Part shown: positions 9,899 to 19,245 of the stretch, in pieces
Position numbering within the stretch: position 1 is the stretch's first letter
Layout of the letters: each line of letters opens with the position of its first letter
DNA from: Clostridiales bacterium
GTDB lineage: Bacteria > Bacillota > Clostridia > Peptostreptococcales > Anaerovoracaceae
Assembly: GCA_009782285.1 (NCBI GenBank)
Contig: WRJK01000018.1
Span: forward strand, 1 to 38,263
Length of the DNA: 38,263 nt
Reading direction: 5' to 3'
Program-made: the position numbers and the translations under genes
The notes under the pieces: generated by a model
Told to the model about the DNA's origin: nothing
What the model saw: only the letters and a program-made list of their open reading frames with translations
The model's database searches: none

Positions 9899-10006
9899 TG
9901 CCTCTTTTGGTCTGGGGTTGGGGTTCCCTGTTTTCAGCCTCGCTGCTAACGCGCAACTGAGCCAAGCGGCCTCTTTTGTTTAGGAGTTGTGGTTCTCCTC
10001 TTTTGC
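9899..10006 (-). promoter_or_regulatory. Shared leader element, copy 2, with an extra half-unit
   Basis: On the transcript strand 9967-9899 contains GAGGCTGAAAA, GGAACC, and AGACCAAAAGAGGCA, matching the leaders at 4312-4384 and 27793-27863. A second half-unit lies upstream at 10006-9969 (GAGAACCACAAC, then AACAAAAGAGGC). Both fall in the roughly 200-nt untranslated leader of the GH2 gene. The frame through the element happens to be open and in phase with the gene. Confidence 0.5.
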
Positions 10007-10078
10007 GGTGCCGTCCCCTTCCTCCTTTCTTCACGGTGTATCATCAATAACTCGTCCATTTATTAATAAAGTTTGCTA

Positions 10079-10107
10079 ATTATACAATATCTATCTTGTT
10101 TTGTCAA
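10079..10107 (-). promoter_or_regulatory. Sigma-A promoter of the GH2 gene
   Basis: On the minus strand TTGACA (10107..10102) and TATAAT (10084..10079) are separated by exactly 17 bp, a full consensus match. Transcription would start near 10072, leaving a leader of about 200 nt before the ATG at 9872. Confidence 0.85.
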
Positions 10108-10150
10108 GATTCATGCTAATGGTTTTGCAATAATTTTGTAGTATTTTTGT

Positions 10151-10195
10151 AATAAAACAGGAGCCAAAGACAACGCCTTTGGCCCCTGTTTTATT
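10151..10195 (-). terminator. Bidirectional-looking hairpin terminator after the thioredoxin-like gene
   Basis: AATAAAACAGGAGCCAAAG pairs with CTTTGGCCCCTGTTTTATT, giving a stem of about 19 bp with one mismatch and flanking A/T runs on both sides. It ends the minus-strand gene at 10227 and lies upstream of the GH2 promoter, isolating the two units. Confidence 0.75.
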
Positions 10196-10226
10196 ATGTG
10201 TACAATCAAAAAAATTGATTGAAAGG

Positions 10227-10802
10227 CTACTGTATGAGCTCCATCATCTCCCGCAGCCTTTGCTGCAATGCGTCAACCTTGGGCATTGTCCAGTAGTCAG
10301 ACGGATCCATGTCGGACATAGTGCTTGTTTCGTTGTCGTGCCCGACAACCACCCCGTCTTTGACGACCGTAACGTCAGGTACAAAGATTCTGGGGTTTCC
10401 GTCATCATCCGGGAGCAGGTGATGCTCCTTGAACGCCACTAGCCTCTGGTATTGGCGGGAATTGTCCGACCTGTCGTCAAATATGTCAAGATAAAATATC
10501 TCTTCAACCCCCAGTTCCTTTGCCACGCCGTCAAGCAGCACCACGTATGCCTGGCACCAAGGGCAGGTAGGAAAGCCCATAAACACGATGCCCGTGCCGC
10601 TTTCCAGAAAATCGGCCGTTTCCTTCGCGTTTTTGTACACGAAGACGTTGTCATCGCTCATCAACAGATACTCCTTGCTAAATCTTAACGCATCCGGCTG
10701 TGGTGGTTTCGTAAGGAACAGCACTGCGGCAACGGCTGCCGCTAAAGCAAAAACGACGACAATGATCAATACTAGCTTTTTGGTGGGCACAATGCTTTTC
10801 AT
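10227..10802 (-). CDS. Membrane-anchored thioredoxin-fold protein (CPWC)
   Basis: The protein has 191 aa. Residues 8-31 are a hydrophobic helix after a short basic start (MKSIVPTKK), which suggests an uncleaved N-terminal anchor with the rest outside the cell. The domain carries GFPTCPWCQAY, a CXXC redox site, followed by FYLDIFDD and a cis-proline region (IFVPDVTVVKDG) typical of thioredoxin folds. It most resembles the thioredoxin-like group that includes bacteriocin transport accessory proteins; this is recognition by pattern, not by search. Role is inferred as extracellular thiol-disulfide exchange. Its neighbours encode secreted proteins whose dockerins each hold two conserved cysteines, so it may act on them. 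It has its own promoter and terminator. Confidence 0.75.
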   Translation of the reverse strand: MKSIVPTKKLVLIIVVVFALAAAVAAVLFLTKPPQPDALRFSKEYLLMSDDNVFVYKNAKETADFLESGTGIVFMGFPTCPWCQAYVVLLDGVAKELGVEEIFYLDIFDDRSDNSRQYQRLVAFKEHHLLPDDDGNPRIFVPDVTVVKDGVVVGHDNETSTMSDMDPSDYWTMPKVDALQQRLREMMELIQ

Positions 10803-10860
10803 GTTTTTTCCATCCTATTCTAGGAATAATTCTTTCCTCAACAACAATCTATTGAACCCC

Positions 10861-10890
10861 ATCATATCATAGCCGGAGTGTAATTGTCAA
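10861..10890 (-). promoter_or_regulatory. Sigma-A promoter of the thioredoxin-like gene
   Basis: On the minus strand TTGACA (10890..10885) is followed after 18 bp by TATGAT (10866..10861), about 58 bp upstream of the ATG. The -35 box is one arm of the palindrome at 10885-10901. Confidence 0.7.
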
Positions 10891-10901
10891 GAACCTTGAC
10901 A
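10885..10901. promoter_or_regulatory. Palindrome overlapping the divergent promoter (possible operator)
   Basis: TGTCAAG, 3 nt, CTTGACA: a perfect 7+7 inverted repeat between two divergent genes. One arm is the minus-strand -35 box. It could be a regulator site or simply a -35 with a chance mirror copy. Confidence 0.35.
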
Positions 10902-10922
10902 CCGCCCTCTGATTTTCTCAAA

Positions 10923-10951
10923 TTGCAGTTTTTGCACATTTGTTGTATAAT
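10923..10951 (+). promoter_or_regulatory. Sigma-A promoter of the SLH surface protein gene
   Basis: TTGCAG (10923-10928), 17 bp, TATAAT (10946-10951). Transcription would begin near 10958, giving a leader of about 67 nt that holds a small hairpin (GGG with CCC around 10993-11004). Confidence 0.75.
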
Positions 10952-11024
10952 GATTTGTATAACAATGTTGAGGGTTAACGTTGCGAAAAGCAGGGTGAGC
11001 TCCCGAAAGGATGGTTAGATTTCG

Positions 11025-14000
11025 ATGGGAAAGAAGATACTCGTTTCAAAGCTCATGGCTGCTGTTTTGGTGTTTGGCTTCCTAACAGCAGGCTTTGGCT
11101 CTTCGGCATCATACTCTGCAACAGCATCGGAACTGGAAGCGCAAATTAACGCCGTCAGCGGCTTGACCGCTTCCGTTAGCGGCAGCACGGTTACTGTCAA
11201 CGGGTCGGCGCACCGAACCACAAATCTCAACCTGAACATCAATTCCGGTGTTACGGTAAACTGGAACGCTGTACTCACAGGCAACGCAACAGCCAATGAT
11301 TACTTGCTGACCTTGTCGGGGAACGGCACATTCACCATAGGCCTAGGCGGCAGTATAACCGTTTCCTCCGGTGCAGGCGGTACGGTTTATATTTCAGGCG
11401 GTGTTACGTTGAACGTTGCAGGCGGCAGCATTGAAAGCCCCGGTGCCGGCTCTGCTGTCACAATAGCTGCAGGGACTGCCGGAGTTGGGATTAACATCAG
11501 CGGCGGCAGCATCAGCTCTGTACCAAACGGTTACGCCATCAACGATGGCAGTGGAATGACCGCGAGCAGCAACAACACTATAATTAACGTTTCAGCCGGG
11601 CTTGTAGAGGCTGGTTCTGCCTGCGCGATACGCTCTACAGGTATCGCGTCCGTTGTTACAATATCCGGCGGAGAAGTCAGAAACTCCGCAGCAAGCAACA
11701 CCAACTCCGTTATCTATATGAATTACGCTCCGGCTCCAAACAACAACCTTGACAACATTGTTGTCAGCGGCGGCATTGTCAGAACAACGAACCCGGGGAA
11801 CCAAAGCTATGTCTTGCAAACATCCCAAAACATTCGCATACTCGGCGGCGAGGTTCTGTCTATTGCGGGGCGCACCATCAACCTCGTTGGCGAGTTTTCA
11901 ACAGCAACGGTCACCGGCGGAAGGGTTTGCACGGATTCGGGCACGGCCATCAGCACCGCTACGACCACGCTTGACGATGTGACCTATGCCAGCATCGTGA
12001 TCAGCGGTGGCACTGTCGAGGCATTGAGTACAGGCACAGCATTAAGGATAACAGGGTACGGCAGCACAGTTGCAGTATCGGGGGATGCCAAGGTCTTGGC
12101 TAAGAGCGGACTGGCAATCGACGCTTCGGGGCGCCCGGCAAGCAACTCGGTCACAGTGGGCGGCGGGCTGGTTTTTGCCTGGGGCAACGCTGTAAACAAG
12201 GTCATAAGCCCCGAGAGCAAACTGCAACCTGCTGTCGGCGGCGTTGTCGCCGCATGGAATACGGCAACCGATATGGGCGAGTACCCATATATTCAAAGCG
12301 CACGCAACGATTTGTCCATGCTGCCGGCGAGCAGCGTAAGCTGGGACAACGAACCACCCGTGGCTGTCAACGGCGGAATACGATATGCAGCAACAGGTTT
12401 TCTGCCGCTTGATGTTGAAGTGATTCGAAACGCGTTTACGCTGACCATCGTGAACGGGACGGCTGATGGCGGCTCTGCTTCGCTTTTGGTCACCGCCGGG
12501 GCTACAGTTAATATTTCCACTCAGGAAACGGCGATCACCCCTGGCCTTAACCCCAACTTGAACCCGGTCAACGGCAATAGGTTTGTCAACTGGACGGCCA
12601 GCGTTGCCGGTGTGACGTTTGGGGACAGCGAGACGATGAATACTACCCTTGTGATGCCGGATTCCGACCTCACCGTTACAGCGGTTTTTAAACCGCTGTA
12701 TGTGTTTCGCATTACAGGCGGCAAGATCACCGACCCTCCAAACTTCGACAGCATCTCGTACGGCTACTATTCGGAAGGGGAGACGATACATATAGAAGCG
12801 TATTCAGCTCAATGGAATATTACTCCAATGTGGAGCAAAACAACCATCGACGACGGCGCGTTTGGTGATGATTCCTTGATAGAAACGACTTTCACCATGC
12901 CTGGCGAACCTGTGACGGTTTTTGTGGTAGTAGAGCCCAACAAAAATTATAAACCGCAAATGTATTCCGCCACCGTCGCAAACGGCAATATCTCTACCAC
13001 CACCGCCGGCGTACCAGTAGGCGACACCAGTTTTTCCGGTTATGCGGGTACGGGGCTGAACATTGTGGCTAACCCGCCGGATGCGGGGAAAGTGTTCGGC
13101 GGCTGGACGGTAACCCCCGGAGTCGGCGGCGTGTTTTACGACGCGGCTTCTGCCGCGACAGTATATATCATGCACAGCGACGACGTAACAATCACAGCGA
13201 ACTACATCGATAAGACCTACAATCTCACGGTCAATGGCGGCACAGGCGCATTGGGGCCTCACATCGAGGGTGAAAACATAACGATAACCGCCGCTGCCCC
13301 TCCTGCGGGAAGAGTATTCAGCGGTTGGACGATCGAAAGCGGCGGCGGGCTGTTTGGCGACCCGTTCATGCCCGGCACCACATTCACCATGCCTGACAGC
13401 GATGCTGTAATCAAGGCGAATTATGAATATCTCGATTATACGCTTACAGTCGAAAACGGTGTTGACGTTTTGGGCTCCGGCGCTTACCATTTTGGGGAAT
13501 CCATACCAGTCTCAGCTGATCCGCCGCCTACGGGCATGAAGTTTAACAGGTGGATAATCGCAAGCGGAAGCGGTTCCTTTGGCAGGGCCGCCGCAGCTGA
13601 CACCATCTTCACCATGCCTGCCGTTGACGCAACTATTAGGGCGACCTATTCCGAAAACAATGGCACCGCGCCTTCTCCGCTGATGCGGCACGGACGCGAG
13701 CCTGACACTGCAACGTCGCCTCTGCACGGTGACGTGTCGCACATGCTGAACACTAGAGATCACATGGCGTTCGTGGCCGGGGTTGGCAATGGTTTGTTTA
13801 AACCGATTAATAATATGACCCGCGCTGAAGTTGCGCAAATGTTTTACAATCTCCTGCTTGACAAGGACGTAGAAACCGCTCGCTCTTTTTCTGATGTGCC
13901 AGAAAACACATGGTGCAAAAAAGCGGTGGACTCGCTTGCTTCACTGGGCGTCATAGCAGGGCGCCCTGACGGCCGTTATTATCCTGCCGATTTTGTCACG

Positions 14001-14378
14001 AGGACAGAATTTGTCACCATTGCTGTTCGGTTCACAAACGAGGTGCTCGGTGACAAGCAGGCTTCTGCTTTCTCTGACGTTCCAGAAACACACTGGGCGC
14101 ACCACTCAATCATCACTGCGTCGAGTTACGGCTGGATCAGCGGGGTCGGGGACAACCTCTTTGCCCCTGACCGTAACATTAGCCGCGCCGAAGCCGTGAC
14201 GCTGGTGAACACAATGCTTAACCGCGTTCCAGACAAGGCTTTTATCGACAATCACCATGAACTTGTATTCTATTCCGACGTTGCGAAAACATATTGGGCG
14301 TTCTATGAAATAGCGGAAGCCTCCAACTACCACCATTATGCGCAGCGTGATGACGGCGGGGAAGAATGGCAAAAATGA
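11025..14378 (+). CDS. SLH-anchored cell-surface protein with ISGG beta-helix-like repeats and five WT/FTMP repeats
   Basis: The protein has 1117 aa. A signal peptide (MGKKILVSK, hydrophobic core, SSASYSATA) is followed to about residue 400 by a low-complexity beta-rich region with recurrent ISGG-type turns (ISGGSI, ISGGEV, VSGGIV, ISGGTV), as in repetitive surface proteins. Five repeats follow (about 465-890), each with W(T), then G-F/FG, T-FTMP, D and A-Y, resembling divergent InlB B-repeats. The C-terminus (about 910-1117) has three SLH modules with TRAE, TRTE and SRAE signatures. SLH modules bind pyruvylated secondary wall polymer, so the protein should be displayed on the cell wall. It lacks the dockerin and the cohesin-like block of its neighbours. 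The nearest Shine-Dalgarno-like sequence (AAAGGA) is rather far from the ATG. Binding partner unknown. Confidence 0.85.
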   Translation: MGKKILVSKLMAAVLVFGFLTAGFGSSASYSATASELEAQINAVSGLTASVSGSTVTVNGSAHRTTNLNLNINSGVTVNWNAVLTGNATANDYLLTLSGNGTFTIGLGGSITVSSGAGGTVYISGGVTLNVAGGSIESPGAGSAVTIAAGTAGVGINISGGSISSVPNGYAINDGSGMTASSNNTIINVSAGLVEAGSACAIRSTGIASVVTISGGEVRNSAASNTNSVIYMNYAPAPNNNLDNIVVSGGIVRTTNPGNQSYVLQTSQNIRILGGEVLSIAGRTINLVGEFSTATVTGGRVCTDSGTAISTATTTLDDVTYASIVISGGTVEALSTGTALRITGYGSTVAVSGDAKVLAKSGLAIDASGRPASNSVTVGGGLVFAWGNAVNKVISPESKLQPAVGGVVAAWNTATDMGEYPYIQSARNDLSMLPASSVSWDNEPPVAVNGGIRYAATGFLPLDVEVIRNAFTLTIVNGTADGGSASLLVTAGATVNISTQETAITPGLNPNLNPVNGNRFVNWTASVAGVTFGDSETMNTTLVMPDSDLTVTAVFKPLYVFRITGGKITDPPNFDSISYGYYSEGETIHIEAYSAQWNITPMWSKTTIDDGAFGDDSLIETTFTMPGEPVTVFVVVEPNKNYKPQMYSATVANGNISTTTAGVPVGDTSFSGYAGTGLNIVANPPDAGKVFGGWTVTPGVGGVFYDAASAATVYIMHSDDVTITANYIDKTYNLTVNGGTGALGPHIEGENITITAAAPPAGRVFSGWTIESGGGLFGDPFMPGTTFTMPDSDAVIKANYEYLDYTLTVENGVDVLGSGAYHFGESIPVSADPPPTGMKFNRWIIASGSGSFGRAAAADTIFTMPAVDATIRATYSENNGTAPSPLMRHGREPDTATSPLHGDVSHMLNTRDHMAFVAGVGNGLFKPINNMTRAEVAQMFYNLLLDKDVETARSFSDVPENTWCKKAVDSLASLGVIAGRPDGRYYPADFVTRTEFVTIAVRFTNEVLGDKQASAFSDVPETHWAHHSIITASSYGWISGVGDNLFAPDRNISRAEAVTLVNTMLNRVPDKAFIDNHHELVFYSDVAKTYWAFYEIAEASNYHHYAQRDDGGEEWQK

Positions 14379-14393
14379 ACTAATTGAGAAGAG

Positions 14394-14446
14394 AAGGGGA
14401 CGGCTCCAGTGCCTTGCCAAGCATGGCACAGGAACCGTCCCCTTTT
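14394..14446. terminator. Convergent terminator / REP-like palindrome
   Basis: AAGGGGACGG pairs with CCGTCCCCTT, with an inner TGCC/GGCA stem, followed on the plus strand by TTTT. It lies between the stop codons of the convergent SLH and beta-helix genes and so can serve both. Its layout and several bases match the hairpin at 4772-4816. Confidence 0.75.
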
Positions 14447-14447
14447 G

Positions 14448-17400
14448 TCATTTCGTGTAATGGATGAAAAGGTCAAGCAGGTCTAGCATGTCTATCACGC
14501 CGTCCCCGTTGACGTCGCACATCTGCGCTGTTACGCCGGCGCCCTTCGAATCGTTGACCTTCACCAAGGTGCCCCAATTGGGTGAATCCTTGTCAAAGCC
14601 GCAGTACAGCAGCATGATGCCCAGATCCAGGGCGTCTACCACGCCGTCCCTGTTCAGGTCGTACTTCGAGTAGACGAGCTTGTCGATCTTTGTAGTGGCT
14701 TTGCCGTTTGCGATTGCGGACTTAATGTAGCTCGTTACATCGCCGTCAAGGCCGACGGCTTTAAAGCTGGTCAGTTCCAAAGCTGCTTCGCCTGTGGCTC
14801 TCGGCGCGAAAATTAGCCTCGCAATGTCTTCATATGGCCAGGTGTTGAAGCCAGTCGAACTGCCTGACGGGTAGCCCAGGGTGACTGTGCCTTTCCACAA
14901 GTCGCCTCCAAAGCTCTTCCAGGCGATGCCGTCGATTACAGTGAAACCGTTTATCGGCTCAATGTCTATGAACGCCAGCATGCTGCCGTCAATTACGAAT
15001 TCCAGTTCAAGGTTCAGCACGTCTTTCGCCTGACTGATGGAAAGCGTGAATTCAACATCCCCTTCGATGCCGCTTACCGGGTCTGTCGCGATGCTGGCAA
15101 AGACGGGAGGAACACCCGCTGTCAATACTACTCCTCCTCTGGTTTCGCCTTGGGTGTACGAATGTCCGCCGTCAAACTCGGTGACGACCATGACGAGGTA
15201 TTTGTACTCGGCGTAGCCGTACTTGGACTCAGCAACTCTGGTTGCGAGCGTGCTGCTGCTGATCAGGCCATTGTTCGCCGCCAGGTTGTTCCCAGGCATC
15301 AGGTTATTGCCGGCGTTCGGGTTGTACATGTTGACCACGCCATACGGGTCGGAATTGAAATTGTTGTTGTTCCTTGAAGACTGCCAGCCGTCTACCCTGT
15401 TCCCGCGCGGCGTCCACACTTTCAGTATGTACGGAACAGACGAATTCTCAAAGCCTGCGCCATGCAGTACGCCAGTAAGGTATGTGCGGAGGTTGCCGTT
15501 GCCTGCCGCAGCGTCAAGGTCGAGTGGCCAGGCCACGTTCTCAAGGTATTTCACTGCCGCGTTCATTTCATCAGAAGCAGTGATGAAATCGGCATAGAGC
15601 TCCAGGTAACTCGCGTCAAATTGGTACGGCTTGCCCTCCCAGTCGACGCCTTTCCAGTTGTGCGGGTCAGTGCCGAAATTGCCGGAACCGTAGGTTACGG
15701 TGAAGTCGCCGGACCTGGGGTCAGCCAGCGGCGCTGATGTGAGCTTGACCTGCTTGGCCAGCTGAGGCGCTGCAATGCGGTTCATTTCCCTGTAGAAATC
15801 CTCGTCGCTCACGCCGAAGCCTGGGTCGTTGTACCACAAGTTCTCTTCAATGTTGTTTGCGCTGTGAAGCGATTCGTCGAGCCAGTCCATGGTGGCTGCG
15901 CCGCCGCCCATGATGATGTTGTTTTTTATTGTGTTGTTTTGGGTGTGCTGGATGTTGATATTCACCACATTGCCGTAGAGGATGTTGTTTTCTACCCTGC
16001 TGTCTCTTGTCTGGCCCATGATGCCGTTCCCATAGGGGTTTGAAAAATCGTCACTCATGCTCTGACCACCGAGGCTGATGCCGTTCCAGCCCACGTTGCT
16101 GGCAACGATGTTGTCGTGCACGTACATGTCAGCTATCCAGAAGGCCGGGTGATTATGCTCAGTGGATATCTCGATACCAATGTCGCAGTCAAAGACGAAG
16201 TTGTTGAATATCTCGATGTGCTGGCCGCCGTCTACATAAATGCCGTTGCAGCAGCGGTCGTACTCGCCTTCTGCCGGGCCTTGCCTTGTACCCAGGTTGC
16301 CGCCGTCCGCAAACCAGTAAGCTTCGTTGTCGATAACGCATGAGCCGTAAATCACGTTGTTGTAGCACCTGCCGTGCCTTGCGTTGTCGTACCTGTGCCT
16401 GCCTTCGAGGCCGTTTCCGCCCCAGCTTGTCGGGCCTCGCGCCGTGTTTTCGAAGCCGATCATGGCAATGCCTATGTTATTGTTGTTGTGAATTAGGTTG
16501 TTGCACACGTCAAACCCGTCGATGTTGCCGTTTATTGTGACCCCCTCGCTGTAATGGGTGCGGTTGAAGAACACTTCGTTGCCCGCAATCACCAGGTTTG
16601 ATATTGGCGCTGCGTAACTTCCGCCGTAGATTCCAATAGCAAATTCTTGTGTGTTGATGTTGTAAACTTTGTTGTTGAGAAGGTATACGTTTGCAAATGG
16701 GCTGTCTGCCGGGTCGTCGGTTTCAATGTTAAAGTTGCCCACGCTGGTGCCGCTGGAATTGTACATGATGCCGTCGGTTGTGGCGTTTCTGACTGTAAGG
16801 CCTTCAAATTTGAAATTGCCTACGTTGTTGATCTGCACCACTGTCCCCGAGCCGTTTCCGTCCAGTATGGCTTCGCCGTCGCCGGCGCCTTTTATCACGG
16901 TCAGCCTGTTTTTCTTCGGTCCCGAAAGCCTGGCGGGAACGGTATACCGCCCGACGTACGTGCCGCCATGTATGAGCAGCGTGTCGCCGCCGTTCATTCT
17001 GCTCAGCGCGTAAGTGACTGTGGCCCAGGGGCTTGCCGCAGACCCATTCCCGGCAGTGTCGCTGCCTGTTGTGGCTACGTGGTACTCCGGAGCTTTCGCC
17101 ATGTTCATCCTAATAGCGGCTACCTCTTGGGTAAAGGTGGTGTCGCCGTACCAAGTTACAACCTGCACTAGGTATGCGTAGTTGGTGCTGGTGCCTGCTG
17201 CCAAGCTGTCGTAAGCTTGATCGTAAAGCACCGTATTGATGTTGCCGTTAGCAGCAGCAAGGTTGTTCTCACCCGGGTACACAGCCATTACTGCGTTGTT
17301 GCCGCCGTATGGCAGCATGCGGTTGACAATGCCATTAGTGGCACCGGAAGAATCGCTGCCGTCCATCGCATAGTCAGTGCCGTTGTTCCTGCTGGTTTGC

Positions 17401-19199
17401 AGTATGTACAGCACTTCGGAGTTCTCGTAGCCTGCGGCTTTGAGCTGTGCTGTCAAGTAATCCCGCAGGTTGCCGGTGTCGTATGCGTCGTCAAAGTTGA
17501 AAGTCTTTCGGCTGCTTGATGTTCCATGCATAAAGGACAGGGCTGAGTTCATTTCAGAAACCGCGCCAAGGTAATCCTTGTATAAATCGAATACGCCGCT
17601 GTCAACCACCCATGCGTCGAGGTCTGCGCCGAAGCCGAAGCCGTAACCGCTCAAATCGACAGTAGTGCCGGCAATAGCGCTTTCAACGAAGCTGAAGTCG
17701 CCTGCTGCTGCATTTTTCAGCGGGTTTGCCAGCGCCCTTATCTGCTTCGCCTGCTGATCGGCCGGAAGGTTGCTCACACCACCGGGGAAATTGTTGGGGT
17801 TGCTGGTGTTGTACCATACATTGTACCCAAAGTTGTTTGCGCTCCTGTACGCGGTGGCTTCAAAGCCTACTCCGGTGCCCACTATTACATTTCCCTCGAC
17901 CAAGTTGTTCCTGCTTCTGGAAACTTCGATGTTGGTGTCTAGGTTCCCAAATATGACGTTGTTTGTGAACTCGCTGTACTCGGTGTAGCCACGGGTGTTG
18001 TCGTAGCCGCCGAATACCAGGCCTGCCCAGCCCCGGTTGCTGACGATCAGGTTGTCGTGAACCTTCATGCCCCTTGCGTAATATCCCTGGCTGTCTGCCG
18101 CTTCTGTTGCCACCTCTATGCCCAAGTTGCAGTCCCAGATGATGTTGTTGTAGATTTCGATGTCCTGGCCGCCGTCCACGTAGATGCCTCCGCAGCTCGG
18201 GTCGTAGCTCCTTCTGAACTGGATGCCGTTCACTGTTGAGGACGAGCCTTCATCCCAGTAGTTCGCGTTGTTTATGGTTGAGCTAGCGTACACCAGGTTG
18301 TCGTGGCATTTGCCGTTCCTTGACATGTTGTAGCGATCAGTGCCTGTTGGCCCCCTGGGAGTTCCCGCCGGATCGGGGTAAAGGTTTGAGTTGCTCGCTG
18401 TCGCAGTGGGTATCCTGGCTGTACTCTCGAAGCCGATCATGACAATGCCGAGGTTGTTGTTGTTGTGCACCACGTTGTTGCAAACTTCAAACCCATTGAC
18501 GTTGCCGTTGATGGTCAAGGCCTCGCTCCAGTCAGTCCTGCAGAAGTACACCTCGTTGCCGTCTATCAAAAGCCCCGACACTGGCGCCATGTAGTTTTCT
18601 GCCTGGATCATGAGGGCAATTGACCTCGTGTTGACGTTATAGACCTTGTTGTTCGTGATGTGCACGTTGGCGAACGGGCTGTCTGCAGGGTCGTCGGTTA
18701 GCCTGTCGAACCCACAGGTTTCCGCTGCGTAAGCCAGTGCTGCTGCGGTCTTTTCAGTGAGCAGGCGCAAACCGTACCCTTGGCAATTCCTGATCGTAAG
18801 GCCGTCCACTTTGAGGTTGCCCACGTTGACGAGTTCTACAACGTTTGAAGAACTGCCACCACCGTCGATGATGACTTCGCCGTCGCCGGACGCTTTGATC
18901 ACGGTCATCTGATCTTTTGCCGGGCCTGAAAGCCTCTGTGGCACTGTGAACCTTTCATACGTGCCTGCGTGGATAAGCAGCGTGTCGCCGCCCGCCATCT
19001 GTGTCAGCGCGTAAGCGGGCGTTGCCCAAGGGCTGGACTCGGACCCGATTCCTGCTGTGTTGCTGCCGGTGGTTGCCACATGGTAAACCGCCGCGTCCCG
19101 AGCTGCATCGATGTCGGCGTACGCAAACATACCATACGAAAAAATCAGGCCGAACACGAGCGCAAAGCACAGGAGCTTCTTCATTTTTTTGATGTGCAT
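14448..19199 (-). CDS. Secreted tandem right-handed beta-helix protein with cohesin-like domain and dockerin
   Basis: The protein has 1583 aa. The first ATG (19199) is chosen because AAGGAGG lies 8 nt upstream. A signal peptide covers about residues 1-28. Two related modules follow (about 38-690 and 702-1330). Each opens with YHVATTGS, SPWAT and GDTLLIH-GTY, as in secreted DUF1565/pectate-lyase-like proteins, then runs through many Asn-rich coils (VCNNVVHNNNN, ENNILYGN) typical of parallel beta-helices. Each ends with a second conserved segment (YLT-L-AAG-ENS-VLYIL). Such folds serve polysaccharide lyases and hydrolases of pectin-like or uronic-acid polymers. No catalytic set is certain, so activity is left open. 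A cohesin-like domain (about 1370-1505) and a dockerin (1510-1583) close the protein. Confidence 0.8.
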   Translation of the reverse strand: MHIKKMKKLLCFALVFGLIFSYGMFAYADIDAARDAAVYHVATTGSNTAGIGSESSPWATPAYALTQMAGGDTLLIHAGTYERFTVPQRLSGPAKDQMTVIKASGDGEVIIDGGGSSSNVVELVNVGNLKVDGLTIRNCQGYGLRLLTEKTAAALAYAAETCGFDRLTDDPADSPFANVHITNNKVYNVNTRSIALMIQAENYMAPVSGLLIDGNEVYFCRTDWSEALTINGNVNGFEVCNNVVHNNNNLGIVMIGFESTARIPTATASNSNLYPDPAGTPRGPTGTDRYNMSRNGKCHDNLVYASSTINNANYWDEGSSSTVNGIQFRRSYDPSCGGIYVDGGQDIEIYNNIIWDCNLGIEVATEAADSQGYYARGMKVHDNLIVSNRGWAGLVFGGYDNTRGYTEYSEFTNNVIFGNLDTNIEVSRSRNNLVEGNVIVGTGVGFEATAYRSANNFGYNVWYNTSNPNNFPGGVSNLPADQQAKQIRALANPLKNAAAGDFSFVESAIAGTTVDLSGYGFGFGADLDAWVVDSGVFDLYKDYLGAVSEMNSALSFMHGTSSSRKTFNFDDAYDTGNLRDYLTAQLKAAGYENSEVLYILQTSRNNGTDYAMDGSDSSGATNGIVNRMLPYGGNNAVMAVYPGENNLAAANGNINTVLYDQAYDSLAAGTSTNYAYLVQVVTWYGDTTFTQEVAAIRMNMAKAPEYHVATTGSDTAGNGSAASPWATVTYALSRMNGGDTLLIHGGTYVGRYTVPARLSGPKKNRLTVIKGAGDGEAILDGNGSGTVVQINNVGNFKFEGLTVRNATTDGIMYNSSGTSVGNFNIETDDPADSPFANVYLLNNKVYNINTQEFAIGIYGGSYAAPISNLVIAGNEVFFNRTHYSEGVTINGNIDGFDVCNNLIHNNNNIGIAMIGFENTARGPTSWGGNGLEGRHRYDNARHGRCYNNVIYGSCVIDNEAYWFADGGNLGTRQGPAEGEYDRCCNGIYVDGGQHIEIFNNFVFDCDIGIEISTEHNHPAFWIADMYVHDNIVASNVGWNGISLGGQSMSDDFSNPYGNGIMGQTRDSRVENNILYGNVVNINIQHTQNNTIKNNIIMGGGAATMDWLDESLHSANNIEENLWYNDPGFGVSDEDFYREMNRIAAPQLAKQVKLTSAPLADPRSGDFTVTYGSGNFGTDPHNWKGVDWEGKPYQFDASYLELYADFITASDEMNAAVKYLENVAWPLDLDAAAGNGNLRTYLTGVLHGAGFENSSVPYILKVWTPRGNRVDGWQSSRNNNNFNSDPYGVVNMYNPNAGNNLMPGNNLAANNGLISSSTLATRVAESKYGYAEYKYLVMVVTEFDGGHSYTQGETRGGVVLTAGVPPVFASIATDPVSGIEGDVEFTLSISQAKDVLNLELEFVIDGSMLAFIDIEPINGFTVIDGIAWKSFGGDLWKGTVTLGYPSGSSTGFNTWPYEDIARLIFAPRATGEAALELTSFKAVGLDGDVTSYIKSAIANGKATTKIDKLVYSKYDLNRDGVVDALDLGIMLLYCGFDKDSPNWGTLVKVNDSKGAGVTAQMCDVNGDGVIDMLDLLDLFIHYTK
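15200..19100 (-). repeat. Internal tandem duplication of the beta-helix module
   Basis: The coding region for residues of about 38-690 (roughly 17130-19090) recurs for residues of about 702-1330 (roughly 15210-17100). The copies keep the same order of motifs but have diverged clearly, so the duplication is not recent. Confidence 0.65.
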
Positions 19200-19245
19200 A
19201 ATAGTTTCCTCCTTTTATACATTTTTTTGTATATTTGTTATATTC

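Noticed and set aside
9873-10034. Upstream in-frame extension of the GH2 gene to a GTG at 10034
   Set aside because: The extension puts 54 charged residues before a clear signal peptide, and the ATG at 9872 has its own AGGAGG. The stretch is better explained as the untranslated leader element.
10958-11024. c-di-GMP-I (GEMM) riboswitch in the SLH gene leader
   Set aside because: Some short motifs look similar (GCGAAA, GGG), but the leader is too short and lacks the conserved receptor loops.
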